Source: Arthrobotrys musiformis (taxonomy: Eukaryota > Ascomycota > Orbiliomycetes > Orbiliales > Orbiliaceae). Taken from it: DNA of 64,000 bases. The stretch lies in assembly GCA_036971715.1 (NCBI GenBank), contig JAVHJL010000005.1:3100001-3164000 (forward strand), written 5' to 3'. Below are positions 35,046 through 45,528 of the stretch, in pieces. The notes below the pieces were generated by a model. It was not told where the DNA came from. It worked only from the letters and a program-made list of their open reading frames with translations, and ran no database searches. Position numbers and translations under genes: made by a program. Position 1 is the stretch's first letter; every line of letters starts with the position of its first letter.

Positions 35046-35765
35046 TTTAGAGTCTATAATACCGTGTTGGAGCTGCTTGTGGTGGATGTGTATGAAGTTG
35101 CAGATGAGCCAGGAGCTAAAGATCGTTTAGTGGCGTATACGATAAACCCCCTTCAGTCTCGAGCGATGCTCTTGGTCGTGAATGCATCTAAAATCAAGGC
35201 TGCACATAGGGTACATTTTTTAATTTCTATTTATGCCCGAAGAGCTAGATTTATCAACAAGTTAGAGTTGTCCCGTAGTTACCCAGACCTGGAAGAAGCT
35301 AGAGATCAACGCGCAAATTATGACACTCTATCGACTCTGAGTTCTTATTCTAGGGGTAAATCTGGACCCAGGTTACCCAGGGGATACACGTGGGGTAAGT
35401 ACCTAGCCGCTAACAGTAGTGGTGTTCTGTTGAGGCGTAATTGGCAAACGGGTAATACATCACCTTGGTGGTCCGGGTACGTACGAGGCAAGTAGTACAT
35501 ACATACATCCACTTACTTTGAAGCGGTGCAAAAAAGTAACGACTTCCCTCTCGTTCGCGTTCCAGTTTGTCGAAGATAAAGTCATAAAAGTCACTTGTAT
35601 ATACCGGCCTTCCATGGTCTACCTCAAAGATTGGTTTGCTGGATGTGCGTGTGTATAATTAATTTGTCCTTAAACCTCACAATAAAACGACAATAAAACT
35701 ATAACACCGATTCTTCAAAAGCCCAAGCCCATACTCTGACAATCCTTTAATGTGGTCACTGTATT
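35046..35765. other. Intergenic region, 0.7 kb
   Basis: Between two minus-strand orphan genes; promoter of the left one and 3' flank of the right one. A plus-strand open frame at 34992-35495 overlaps the start of the minus-strand gene and has no motif. Confidence 0.4.
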
Positions 35766-36611
35766 TTAGCTCCTATATTTCAAAAGCTTTCCTAGTCGCC
35801 TAACAAGTCTAGGGGCCCCACTCGACGTATCATCGAATTCCACCAGGTCCAAATCCTGACCTTTCTTCCAAACCACATACCCACCTGCTTTCTCCTTCCT
35901 AAATCTCCCTTTGACCACCCACTTTCCCCAGACATTGAACCCATCGCTCCTGATCCGCGTAAACTTATAATTCTTGTACTTTAACAAAAACATCTTCCTG
36001 CATTGTTGTTCAGAGGGCACCCCCACGGCGGTTTTCACGTATCCTTCTCTGAATTGCTGTAACAGACGTTCAATAACTGCGAAAGTTGGGTCAAGGCATA
36101 TTGAAATTCTAGCTTCCTTGGTGGCTGAGATTGTGGGGCGTATGATCCTGTCGAACCAGCACCTTCCGTCCTGCGCACCGTGTATTGAGATTTTGGTGGG
36201 ATATTCGAGGTTAGGGATTTGGGCGTATTGGGTTAATTTGATCCTTCGGCCATAAACTAGCCCCGTTGGCACATGGTCGTCGGGGTCGTCGGAGTCGTTG
36301 TATTCCTGGCTGTCTTCCGTATCTAGCTCGGAATCACAAGCGCCATCTAGGCTCCCTTGATGGTTATTGCCTTGATGATTATTGCCTTGATTGCTGTTGC
36401 CTTGATGACTGCTGCATTGGTGACTGCCTTGGGGACTATCGTCGTCCACGTTGTTGTGGCTCTCGTTATTCGGATCTGGGGCCTGTACCGGGTGTTGAAT
36501 TTGAGGATTTGGCGTGTTAAAAGACCGACGAAGGGCCGGGTCGACAAAAGTAGTCAGCATAGGCATGGGGTCGCCACCCAGGCCGCTTTCGTGGGTGGGC
36601 GCGTTTGTCAT
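35766..36611 (-). CDS. Orphan protein with N/H/Q/G repeat and C-terminal basic domain
   Basis: Single exon, 281 residues from MTNAPTHES. The open frame continues 117 codons further upstream but that part is atypical (long Ile/Thr stretch) and is probably the leader. Residues ~60-90 are Asn/Gln/His/Gly-rich with HQGNN units encoded by a 15-bp DNA repeat, followed by an acidic tract (DTEDSQEYNDSDDPDD). The C-terminal ~170 residues appear folded, with SICLDPTFAVIERLLQQFREGYVKTAVGVPSEQQCRKMFLLKYKNYKF and a basic WGKWVVKGRFRKEKAGG section. No family recognised; the shape suggests an intracellular, possibly nuclear protein. Confidence 0.65.
   Translation of the reverse strand: MTNAPTHESGLGGDPMPMLTTFVDPALRRSFNTPNPQIQHPVQAPDPNNESHNNVDDDSPQGSHQCSSHQGNSNQGNNHQGNNHQGSLDGACDSELDTEDSQEYNDSDDPDDHVPTGLVYGRRIKLTQYAQIPNLEYPTKISIHGAQDGRCWFDRIIRPTISATKEARISICLDPTFAVIERLLQQFREGYVKTAVGVPSEQQCRKMFLLKYKNYKFTRIRSDGFNVWGKWVVKGRFRKEKAGGYVVWKKGQDLDLVEFDDTSSGAPRLVRRLGKLLKYRS
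36355..36429 (-). repeat. 15-bp coding tandem repeat
   Basis: Four to five units of CCTTGATG(A/G)TTATTG with period 15 on the plus strand, inside the orphan gene. On the coding strand each unit gives five residues of the HQGNN type, so unit gain or loss preserves the frame. Confidence 0.8.
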
Positions 36612-38212
36612 AGTGAAAAAAATGTCATTCTGACAGATGAAAACAACAAATCTACTTCTACTTGTGACAACTGATACGTATAGCAATGATTTGAATAAGT
36701 GTTGCCCCGGATTGAATTCGTTATGAACGTCGAAGGTATCAAGGGGGACACGGAATTGGAATGTCTGGTACCGCGGCCCTCTCTGCTCCATGCTTTGAGA
36801 GCAAACCATCTCGATCGATATAATAATTATAGTTGGTAGGTTGTTTCTGTCTCCAGTACCTAGGTTCAAGGCTAGTACAGTAGACTGTGTAGTGTTGATC
36901 CTGTATTTAGAATTGCGGGTTGGGGGATTGAAAAAGATTTGCTTCAGGACGTGAAGTTTCATGCAAGAGAGAGAGGGTTATCGATGGCTCGAATGGTCTG
37001 GTGCGTGGTGAGATATATCTAGATGTGTATCGATTATATACGAGATGAAAGTATACGGAGCTCGAGAGTATGCAAGCACTGAATAGTGATGATGTTCCAT
37101 TGGTACCATGGTGTTTTGCCGTAGAGAAATTTTAATGGAGTTAAAATAATAAATCGAATAGATTTACCGACCAGCAGAGTAGCACAAGGGGTTTCAGACG
37201 GGCCGCCGATCCTGAATTACTTGTAAATCGAATGAATTTCTTGTACCGTACCTAGACCTGCAAGAGGAATCTTCCCTTTGGTCGTTCTTAGCAAAATTTT
37301 AGCCAAGTCAATATTCAGTATCGCCGCTTATTTTGTTTATATGACGGAGTAGCTATAGCTACAAAATCGGGGGCATGCTAAAGACGTTTAGGTCTGGTAT
37401 CGTAATCTGTACAGCTGTTCTCGCAAAAAAATCTGTTATTTTAAACATCGCCAGATATTTCTGAACTGAAATAATGTAGATGGATAATACATTCATATCG
37501 GGGAATGTATCTCGGATTTGGCCTCAACCCAAGCCTAGTAATAGTACCGCTGTAATAAAACTTGAGGTTCCTGCAAATATGCTCGCCTCATACCCAGACC
37601 ACCAGGGTGCAAATATGCAGTGTACGGTGGATTTTTCCGCATTGCATAACGTATGCATGCAAGTCCAGGACGGAAGAACCCATCGCCCCGGAGCCCCACG
37701 GACTCCATAACCGATCCCGGTGCCGGGTCCGCTCCAGACCGAGAATACTACCACTGATGCAAGGAAACCTAGAATTACTGTTGCATGGTGTAAGCCTGCA
37801 TCGTTTGGGAGTCTGGGTTCTAATCTAATCAATCGAATCGGTAATCGGGACTAACTAGGCGAAACACGACATAACGGCAGGGCATAACGTTAATAACGTT
37901 ATGCCTTTCGTTATGTTGTAACGGCCATTATGAGCTTGAGCAACGAACATAATTTTTCGAACTTCAACCCTCTATATCACGCCCTTTGGGGAAAAAATTG
38001 TATAAAGATGCCCTGGATTCCCGTTCCAAATCGGTCTTTCTTTTAGCATCATCCAGAATCATAAACACAGTACCCTCAATATCAATCGAGTCTTCTCTTC
38101 ACTGCAAAGTCAATTCTTGTGCAACATCGACAACGCACCTAATTCGTAAATACCACACCCCGCAACAAATCGTCCGTTCCGCGTCCCAGAAACCTCTCTT
38201 CAGAAAACCAAA
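36612..38212. other. Intergenic region, 1.6 kb, with a nested palindrome
   Basis: Head-to-head between a minus-strand orphan gene and the small plus-strand gene at 38213. The left ~350 bp is probably transcribed leader. The structured inverted repeat at 37869-37916 is the only strong feature. No coding frame is convincing. Confidence 0.5.
37869..37916. repeat. Nested perfect inverted repeat rich in TAACG
   Basis: The inner stem has 11-bp perfect arms, GGCATAACGTT (37881-37891) and AACGTTATGCC (37895-37905), around a 3-base loop. The outer stem has 8-bp perfect arms, ACATAACG (37869-37876) and CGTTATGT (37909-37916), separated from the inner stem by 4 and 3 bases. TAACG or its complement occurs in every arm. 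It lies about 300 bp upstream of the gene at 38213. Confidence 0.9.
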
Positions 38213-38600
38213 ATGATTTCACAAATCATCCGAACCGCTCTCCGATCCACCTCAATGTGGTCTACTACCCGCTTTGTCTCAGAGAAAACTGCTGCTCACC
38301 AAGTGAGGGCATACGTAAGTTCATTAAGTCACTATACGTAATAGAACCCTCCGCTGATTTTTGAATTCAAGTCCTCCGTACAATCGCCCGCACCGAAGAC
38401 TTTTACAATTTTTGGAACAGAGTACTCTAGGAAGAGAGTTTACACCGTCGCCGGATTGGTAGGTGCTTGGAGTTCCTTCCATTCCTCCTTATCGGGGCTT
38501 GGCTAACGTATTTCGCGGGGCGTGTTGTTAGGTTCTTCTGGCTGACATGGCGATTTTCGACTATTATTACTTCTTCGCCTCGAAGAAAGGAGCTAATTAA
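38213..38600 (+). CDS. Small mitochondrial-type membrane protein, 85 aa
   Basis: Three exons (38213-38314, 38372-38458, 38532-38600) in phase 0 encode 85 residues; ATG context AAAATGA. The N-terminus (MISQIIRTALRSTSMWSTTRF) is an amphipathic, Arg/Ser-rich, acid-free presequence typical of mitochondrial import, with an RAY-SS site resembling a processing point near residue 34. A single hydrophobic span, VYTVAGLVLLADMAIFDYYYFFA, lies near the C-terminus and is followed by the basic end SKKGAN. This is the architecture of small inner-membrane subunits or assembly factors of respiratory complexes, but I cannot match a specific subunit. The gene is too short and too split to be found from open frames alone; consistent splice phase and the targeting peptide support it. 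Confidence 0.7.
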
Positions 38601-39061
38601 AGACTCTGTCCCATTTCAAGAAGATCTTAGCCATTTTGAGGTGGGATGGAGGTCGTAGGATGAAGCTGGCCTTTGATAAGTTTCGGCGGGTTCATGTTGA
38701 TTATATAGTTACAATCGATTCAAGCTGAGGTGCGACAAATGATTGTGGGTTCGGGGGAGTCAGTATATTAAAAATAACATACCAAGTTGAATCTATGCTT
38801 TGTTGTCGAACAAAAAAGGCTAGCTCGATCATGGCAAAGCCAGTCCGGATCTATCCTGTAAACCAAGTGCTGTTGCGTAGTCTGGAGCGAACTCTTGGTT
38901 GTTGCGGTTGTGAATCTTGTAAGTCTCTATAATGGGAAATACAACACTTCGACTACACTTCGACGTGTTGCGACCCATCCGTATTTAGAATAGCGTCAAG
39001 TTTGAATTCACTCAGTCAGTTGACTAGGTCAGTAGTCGTGAAACAGTGTGGTGTTGAATTG

Positions 39062-39200
39062 GAATTGGCATCCGGTTTTTCCGGATGCCAATTCAACTTT
39101 TGTTAGGCAAAACATGGAATTGGCATCCTGTAAAACTGCTAATTCAAAAATTTTATATGGGAAAATTGATTTGGCGTCCCTTTTTTAAAGTCCTAATTGG
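39062..39200. repeat. Three successive degenerating hairpins
   Basis: The first hairpin is perfect: GAATTGGCATCCGG (39062-39075), loop TTTTT, then the 14-bp complement (39081-39094). A second copy starts at 39117 (GAATTGGCATCC) with a shortened, imperfect right arm GCTAATTC at 39138-39145. A third, weaker copy starts at 39168 (GATTTGGCGTCCC) with right arm CCTAATT at 39192-39198. Spacing is about 50-55 bp. Confidence 0.7.
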
Positions 39201-39207
39201 GATACCA

Positions 39208-39228
39208 GCTACCTACTAGGTAGGTAGC
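39208..39228. repeat. GCTACCTAC-TAG-GTAGGTAGC palindrome
   Basis: Perfect 9-bp arms with a 3-base centre, immediately after the hairpin series. Related sequences occur near 3660-3680 and 43819-43838. Confidence 0.85.
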
Positions 39229-40434
39229 GCGGCAGCCGGTCCCCGACCCACATTCAATAGGCCGTAGTACAGTGTGTACGCACATGTGCAAGCACATCTC
39301 TGCACATCAAAAGTTCACACTAGTCTCGATATTGACTCTCTGCCTTCGAGACGACATATAAACTTCAGTGGCGCTTTCGCAATACCCTAACGTTATAACT
39401 CTTCAAGAACATTGCGGTGCGGTGGTTTCGGTATGCGGTATTGCATTGCATTATTTACACCCCCGATCGGGAGCTGCGTTCCGGATAACGGATACTAGTG
39501 AGTTCGAATCTAGAGCAGACCCGCTTAGGTTCCACCAGTGGGCATATCAATTGGCCAATGTTCAAGCTCGGCACTCAGGCTGGCCCAGCTCGGCCCACCG
39601 TTATGGCTTCTGATCGAACAAGCCAATATGATATTGTGAGTACAGCGCCGGTCCCTTTGGTCGACCGGCACAACGGTGTTTGGACCCTGATTTTATTACC
39701 CTATCTACGAATGGCTTCACCTACCAAAACTGATTTGTAGCCCCGCAAACCCAACACCCCAACTTCCCGCTCCCTTGTAGCTCGGCCTAGCGGGATACTG
39801 ATGGCACGTTCGCTGCATTCCAGAGGGCGGTTAAACATTTGTTGTACGACCGTAGTCGACTAGCCTCGGAAACAGTTATGATCGACAAGATGGTCCGCCC
39901 CGCAAAACCCCGTTTGTGAAATCAGCGGTGAGGCCCTACCCGAATTAAGGTTAGCGGGCCCACACGAGATCCATATCAGGCCCACCACACCAGGCCAAGG
40001 CACATGAGTGTAACCAGCAGGAGCCCCAGCCCAGACCAGTACTTTCGACCTTACCCATGAAACTGGCGTCCAATCATCAACCAACCTTCTGAACGCAGGC
40101 AAAATGCTCTATATTATGTACATCTTATCAATTTTCCCCCCACAGATCGCATATTTATTCGTCGGTCCGCGTCTGTGCCGAAAAGTTTATTTTCCCGTCT
40201 CGAATGCCCCATTATGGAAGTTAACCGTGAACCGGATCCACAGAGCGGCAGCTAGCGATGATTTTCACTGCGAAAGCGAAAGGGACCATAGCAATTAACC
40301 ACGGGGTTTAGTTTCTCTCAGAGCTGAACCATCGTGGCAAAGCTACCTCTCGTCATCAGATTGTCTATAAATATGGGCCGCTCCCATCCATTCCTGAGGC
40401 TGGTTGGCTGAGGAGCGAAGACATTCTGCTCTTC

Positions 40435-40440
40435 TATAAA
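40435..40440 (+). promoter_or_regulatory. TATA box of the esterase gene
   Basis: TATAAA 31 bp before the ATG at 40466; a second TATAAAT lies near 40364. The proximal copy would leave almost no leader, so the distal one may be the functional element. Confidence 0.4.
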
Positions 40441-40465
40441 AGACAGTCTTGTTCCCACTGCCACA

Positions 40466-42200
40466 ATGAGAGTTTCATCTATCGGGGCCCTTTCGGGGCT
40501 TATTACTCTCTCCCTTTCAGCGGTAGGGACTGCGAGTTTTATTACCGACTGCCAGAACTTTGCAACGGGCTTCGTGAATGAGGACACGGTCGTTCTTAGT
40601 TCGACATACGTCACTGAAGGAACCGTTCTCACGTCACCAGATATATGCACCGCGGCCGTCACAGCAACAGCGAACTTTTGCAGGGTCAAGCTTAAGGTGG
40701 CGACGAGCGACAGTTCCCACGTGATTACGGAAGCATGGCTGCCTAGGAATTGGAAGAACAAGGGCAAGCGCCTGCTGATGACTGGGAATGGCGCATGGGG
40801 CGGCTGTGAGTACTGTGTCAAAGCCAATGTATAGTTGGTACACCCTCTAATGTAGAAACAACCATATAGGCCTTCCTTACACGGATATGGCCTTGACTAG
40901 TAGCCTAGGGTTTGCTGCTATCGGCCACGACGCCGGGCATTCGGGGCCCTGGGCCAACGAATTCACCAATCCCGAAATCTTTAAAGATTGGGTTTATAGA
41001 TCGTAAGGAAATTCACTACCCCATGCGCTGTCTATCCCGTATCATACTGACTCGTAGGTAAACTCTAGTCTTCTCGCCGCTACCAAAGCTGGAAAAGCAG
41101 CGACCAATCACATTTATGGGATCGACGAGCTTAGCAAATCTTACTTTATGGGCTGCTCGACAGGAGGCCGCCAGGCCCTCAAACTCGCTCAGGAATATCC
41201 AGATGAATATGATGGAATTTTAGCCGCTGCCCCAACTGTCAACTGGGTAAACCTCGAATTCGGCGAGGCGATAGTCGCACTAGCAGTCGGTCTCCCGGGA
41301 TCTCCTACGTTCCTTACCCAGGAGCAATGGGACGCCGTTGTTGCCGCCACGATGGAACAGTGCGACGGTATTGATGGTGTTATCGACGGTATTCTTGAAA
41401 ATCCGGCGAGGTGTGACTTTCGCCCGGAGGCTCTGCTCTGTGGGCCTGGGCAGACGTGGGCTCTCAACGGATGCCTCACACCTGTCCAAATTGAAACCGT
41501 TAAAAAAATATACTCTCCCATCTATGGCAACGGCGGGTGCTATGTCTATCCCGCCCTTCCCCTAGGTGGGTTCAATGAACAGGGCTTCCCCTTCAAATAT
41601 GGCACTTTTAGCGGCGGTGGGGTCCAGGACTTTCTCAGATACGTAGTCTATAACGACTCTTCTTACGATTTGCGCAGCCAGTTCAATTATGATACTGGCG
41701 ATTACATGATCGACAGCGAGTTTTTCGGTGCACAGACCAACAAAACCGATCTTAGCGGCTTCCAAGCCTCGGGGCATAAACTCCTTATGTATCACGGCCA
41801 GGCAGACACGCTCGTTCCACCCACATCATCGTATGACTACTACAACGCCGTCTCGCGCGAGATGTCTCTCCAACCTTCGGCTTTGGATCAATTCTTCCGC
41901 TTTTTCCCAATCTCGAGTTTAGGGCATTGCATAGGAGGGACGGGTATGAACTACGTCGGCGGCCCATCCCAAATACAATCTTTCCCCGGAGCTTTGGATA
42001 ATGTTCCCATAAGGAATAGCGCTATTATGACACTGGTTGATTGGGTTGAGAAGGGGAATGCTCCGGATACCTTGAGAGGGTACAAGCTTAGTGCTACAGG
42101 GGAAATCCTTGGCCAGAAGGATCATTGCAGGTATCCACGCAAGACAACCTACAAGGGACATGGAGATCCAAATAAAAGAACAAGCTGGAAATGTGTTTAA
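40466..42200 (+). CDS. Secreted tannase / feruloyl esterase family hydrolase
   Basis: Exons 40466-40805, 40870-41002 and 41069-42200 join in phase to 534 residues. The signal peptide covers residues ~1-23 (MRVSSIGALSGLITLSLSAVGTA). The family's disulfide-linked catalytic motif (CS-D-HC) is complete: Cys187-Ser188 in GCSTGGRQ, Asp404 in GQADTLVPP, and His444-Cys445 in LGHCIGG. GNGAWGGC near residue 110 is the family oxyanion region. The calcium-binding lid lies between, around GIDGVIDGILENPARCDF, whose DGxDGVxDG order is retained. These enzymes release gallic, ferulic or coumaric acid from tannins and plant cell walls outside the cell; which substrate is preferred cannot be told. It has all catalytic residues and looks functional. 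Confidence 0.93.
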
Positions 42201-43324
42201 AATGATAGTTTTGCAATGATGCTTCATACTTCGCTCACGACAATCCAGTCTGAGCCATCAAGTATACCTAATATATTGTAATCTGTTATCTCTCTGTTAT
42301 AATAAATGTTAATGCTAATCCAGCTGCTCTTCTGCTGTAGTGGTTAGTTTATAATTGGAATAACAAAGCTATAGGCAGCTAAGGATTACCTTTCACATAT
42401 GCCTGCATTTGTAAGACTAAGAAAGACTATAGTTTTCAACAAAGCTCTCAACATAGATACCAATATATCGATAAGCTTATATATATATTATTAGCTATGG
42501 TGTTTTATTTTGAGCACCATCATCAATATCAGCGACTTAGATATAGGAAATCTTTGAAACTTTAAGATGAGGAGCTCATTTGAAAAATATCGTTTCGAGC
42601 CCCAAAGGCCAAGTTTTAAAGGATATCTAGAGCTGATATTAGCACCATATATATCAATAGGGCCCCAATACCGACATAATGACAGCACCCACTGGCTCCA
42701 TGCAATCCTGGATGCTTAGTGGGATCCCTAGTATAGCCACATAGCGCTGTAAGAGCCTAATCTACCCAAATAGATATATACCAAGTGTTTGTAACAAGGC
42801 GTGGAAGATATATTACAAAATCTATGGCGCTGAAGCTTTTGGCTCTAGTGCCTTCGTTAGGGCGCTTGGAACTTGATAGACGTATTTATCACGGCAGTTA
42901 TATACCATTGGGTCTCTTGTGGATTCGATTCGCAGTCACACGCCCCCGGAAAGTAGCCCGGGGGGTTTGAGACTACCCCGGCAAGGACCTGGCATGTATG
43001 CTCGGCACACCTCGGGGCTAAGCGTTCCTAAGGCGGGTCCCGGGGCCGGCGCACAGACGTTGTCGCCGAGTGCCGCCTATGCGCACATGTTGACGCCCGA
43101 GACAACGTCGACATCCTCTCCAAACCCTAATTATTTTTAACTGCCACCATCACCTCACCTTCACCCACTTTAAATACTCATCTCCACCTTCGAAAAATCA
43201 TCAATCTCATCCCTCGATAACCTCATTCATCTTCTGCAGTTCGAATCAATCAAGCTATAGCTTCAAGCTTGCACCGAGCCACTTAACTCTTCCCGAAAGA
43301 CCCTGGAAACACCGAAAGCCCAGT
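42201..43324. other. Intergenic region, 1.1 kb
   Basis: AT-rich 3' flank of the esterase, then a GC-richer stretch (42940-43110) with several CCCCGG/CGGGG motifs, then a C/A-rich leader to the DUF4246 gene. No gene supported. Confidence 0.4.
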
Positions 43325-45528
43325 ATGGCTGCAAGAAGGGAACACGGGTATCAAACCGATAGCAAAGCGGAAAATTTCAGCCCTTACTATTCATTCTACC
43401 CCCACCCACTCAGTCACGATACCGCATGCATCAATTCTTCTTACCGTGATCAATATCTCCGCCAGTTCTCTTCGCATGTTCGCAATAAAACCAATTGGGT
43501 AGAGAACAGCAAAGACCGGAATAGATTCACCAAGTGGTTGCGAAAGGCCCGCATCCGAGATTGCCGACGTTTCGGGACACGTGCCATCCCTGCTTAGAAT
43601 GCAAAGGATGTCATGTTTGTCTGGAATGAGACCTCTAAATATCGAGAGTTCGTCGAGAACCACCGAGCCAAAGGAAGTCATTTGGAACCAGACATCGATG
43701 GGGTCTGGAGAGCTGATGGTGCGGTCGATGAGGGAACTCGCCGAGAGCTTATAGATGGTGAGTATCCTAAGCCCTTGAGACTAACACCCTGAAGACGTTT
43801 TATCTTCAATACCTACCTAACTACCTACATAGGTAGTTGTAGTCGTGTGACGATGTCTGGAGACTACAAGCCATGGTTCACTAACAGTCAAGGTGGAATA
43901 ATGTAGCCGTCTCCGAACTGGAAACTGTCCACAACCCAGAACAATACTGGCGCCCGTTGTGCGACGGAATGGTTCTTGACCTTGTCGACCCGACTCTTTG
44001 GCCGGCAATCTACGGTCGCACTATGGACGAAACCTTGGGCGGGCTTCTCAAAATCCCAGACTCTTGCTTCCAACTTCCCAAATGTTTTAGACTCATGGGC
44101 GCGACAGAGATAGATCCTAATATCAATGATAAAAAAGTCATCAAATGGGGGTTCTCGTCATCCTTCAGCTTGCTACCCGCTGAATTTGAAATATCGGCTG
44201 ACGAAACGAGAACAACGATCAAGTCGTACATCAACAATCTTAGCACACCCCATCAGCAAATAATCTTCTATCCTATTATTGAAAGGATATTTACCGCCTC
44301 CATCCCTCTATTTGAGCATGCCCTTGCCGATTTGACTCGTGAGTGGTACCACTCACCACGAGCTGGGGGGTGCTTTCATGAGGTGCGACACGACCTTGAT
44401 GTCCCTTTGCAGATGAAGAGGCCCGAGACCGGTATCACCTTTTCAGATTATATTCGAAAAGCCGAGGAAATTCTCTCCCAGTTCGAAAACGGGGAGCCAA
44501 TTACCGCCGAATACTCGAAAGATGCCAAGGGTATCTGCTACCGCCATGCAAGTTGCCGCAAAACTGGGCGCGACTGTGGGAAGATCTGTCACAAAGATCA
44601 TGCTGTCTTCCTCCGTACCGGCGAAGAAGTGCTAGATGAGAAAAATATGTGGACGCCACCAAGCCTCGACCGGGCACACAAATTCGGGGGTCGTACCTTG
44701 AAAGTCATTGTGAGGCTCACAAACATTATGCTAACCCCGGACAATCCACGCTTCCCCGGATTCAACTGGCACATCATCCCAACCCTGGTGAGTAGCCTTC
44801 ACATTCTATCAGGAGCAGTTAGTACAACAAATCCGACCTATACTAATAGTTTCAATGTCTAGAACGAAAGCGTCATCGCTACGGGTATCTACTACTACTC
44901 TGAGGAGAATATCACTCCGGCCGGTATCAAGTTGAAACCAATGAAGCGAGAGGAATTTTTGGTGGGTTGCCGCTGCGGCCGTAGTGACCCGGAATTTGAT
45001 CGTTCTGAAAGAGTTCTAACCAAGGCATTATAAAACATTCCTGATTATTATGCATCCTAAGATATTAGAAGGCTAACATTTCTGCTTCTCGCACGCTTGT
45101 AGCAAAACCGAATCGTCGTCTTCCCGAACATGTTGAAAAGCAAATTCGAACCTTTTGAACTCGTCGATAAAACTCTCGCGGGACATCAAAAAATATTGGT
45201 TTTCTACCTTTGCGACCCCTCTCTCGCCAACGATGTACGAAAATAACCATGCCCGGTCGTTTGAAATATCAGTTTGACTAATTTTTTTTTTAAAAAAAAA
45301 ACTCGATAGGTCCCAACTACTCGCATCGTTTCCCCCCAACAGCCAGGGAGCACTAACTACGTCATGAACCAGTGGCTTAACGTCTTCGACGATAAGCACG
45401 CTGAACGCTTTTCTCGAATAATGAACTTGAATTCCATGGAATATATCTCGAGAGAAGAGGCCGAGGAGTACCGAATGAAGTACTTCCAGGACCGCACCCG
45501 CTTCCTCCCCCCTTCCATCCACGACTAA
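43325..45528 (+). pseudogene. DUF4246 gene, copy 1, with one in-frame stop
   Basis: Exons 43325-43757, 43907-44787, 44863-44961, 45103-45234 and 45310-45528 keep phase throughout and would encode 587 residues, except for TAG at 43595-43597 (codon 91). The DUF4246 signature is clear: VLDLVDPTLWPAIYGRT, SYINNL, LKVIVRLTNIMLTP, NWHIIPTL, NESVIATGIYYYSEENIT, RIVVFPNML, HQKILVFYLCDPSLAND, and the C-terminal REEAEEYRMKYF. DUF4246 proteins are fungal proteins of unknown role, plausibly with a 2-oxoglutarate-oxygenase-like fold. Sequence on both sides of the stop matches copy 2 in frame, so this looks like a nonsense mutation rather than an intron; a 100-nt in-frame intron (43498-43597) is possible but would delete conserved residues. 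The second His of the presumed metal site is missing here. Intron 4 holds a T10A10 run. Confidence 0.75.
43819..43838. repeat. AACTACCTA-TAGGTAGTT palindrome in intron 1 of DUF4246 copy 1
   Basis: Perfect 9-bp arms with a 2-base centre, preceded by ACCTACCT. Third occurrence of a CTACCTA-type palindrome in non-coding parts of the window. Confidence 0.8.

Larger units (their letters stand above)
38601..40465. other. Intergenic region, 1.9 kb, with hairpin repeats
   Basis: Short frames only. Holds the serial hairpins at 39062-39200 and a GCTACCTAC/GTAGGTAGC palindrome at 39208-39228. The right end is the esterase promoter. Confidence 0.5.

Noticed and set aside
34992..35495. 167-codon plus-strand frame
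   Set aside because: Overlaps the start and promoter of the minus-strand orphan gene; no motif.
45073..45522. 149-codon minus-strand open frame
   Set aside because: It is antisense to exons 4 and 5 of DUF4246 copy 1; the plus strand carries the recognisable family motifs.
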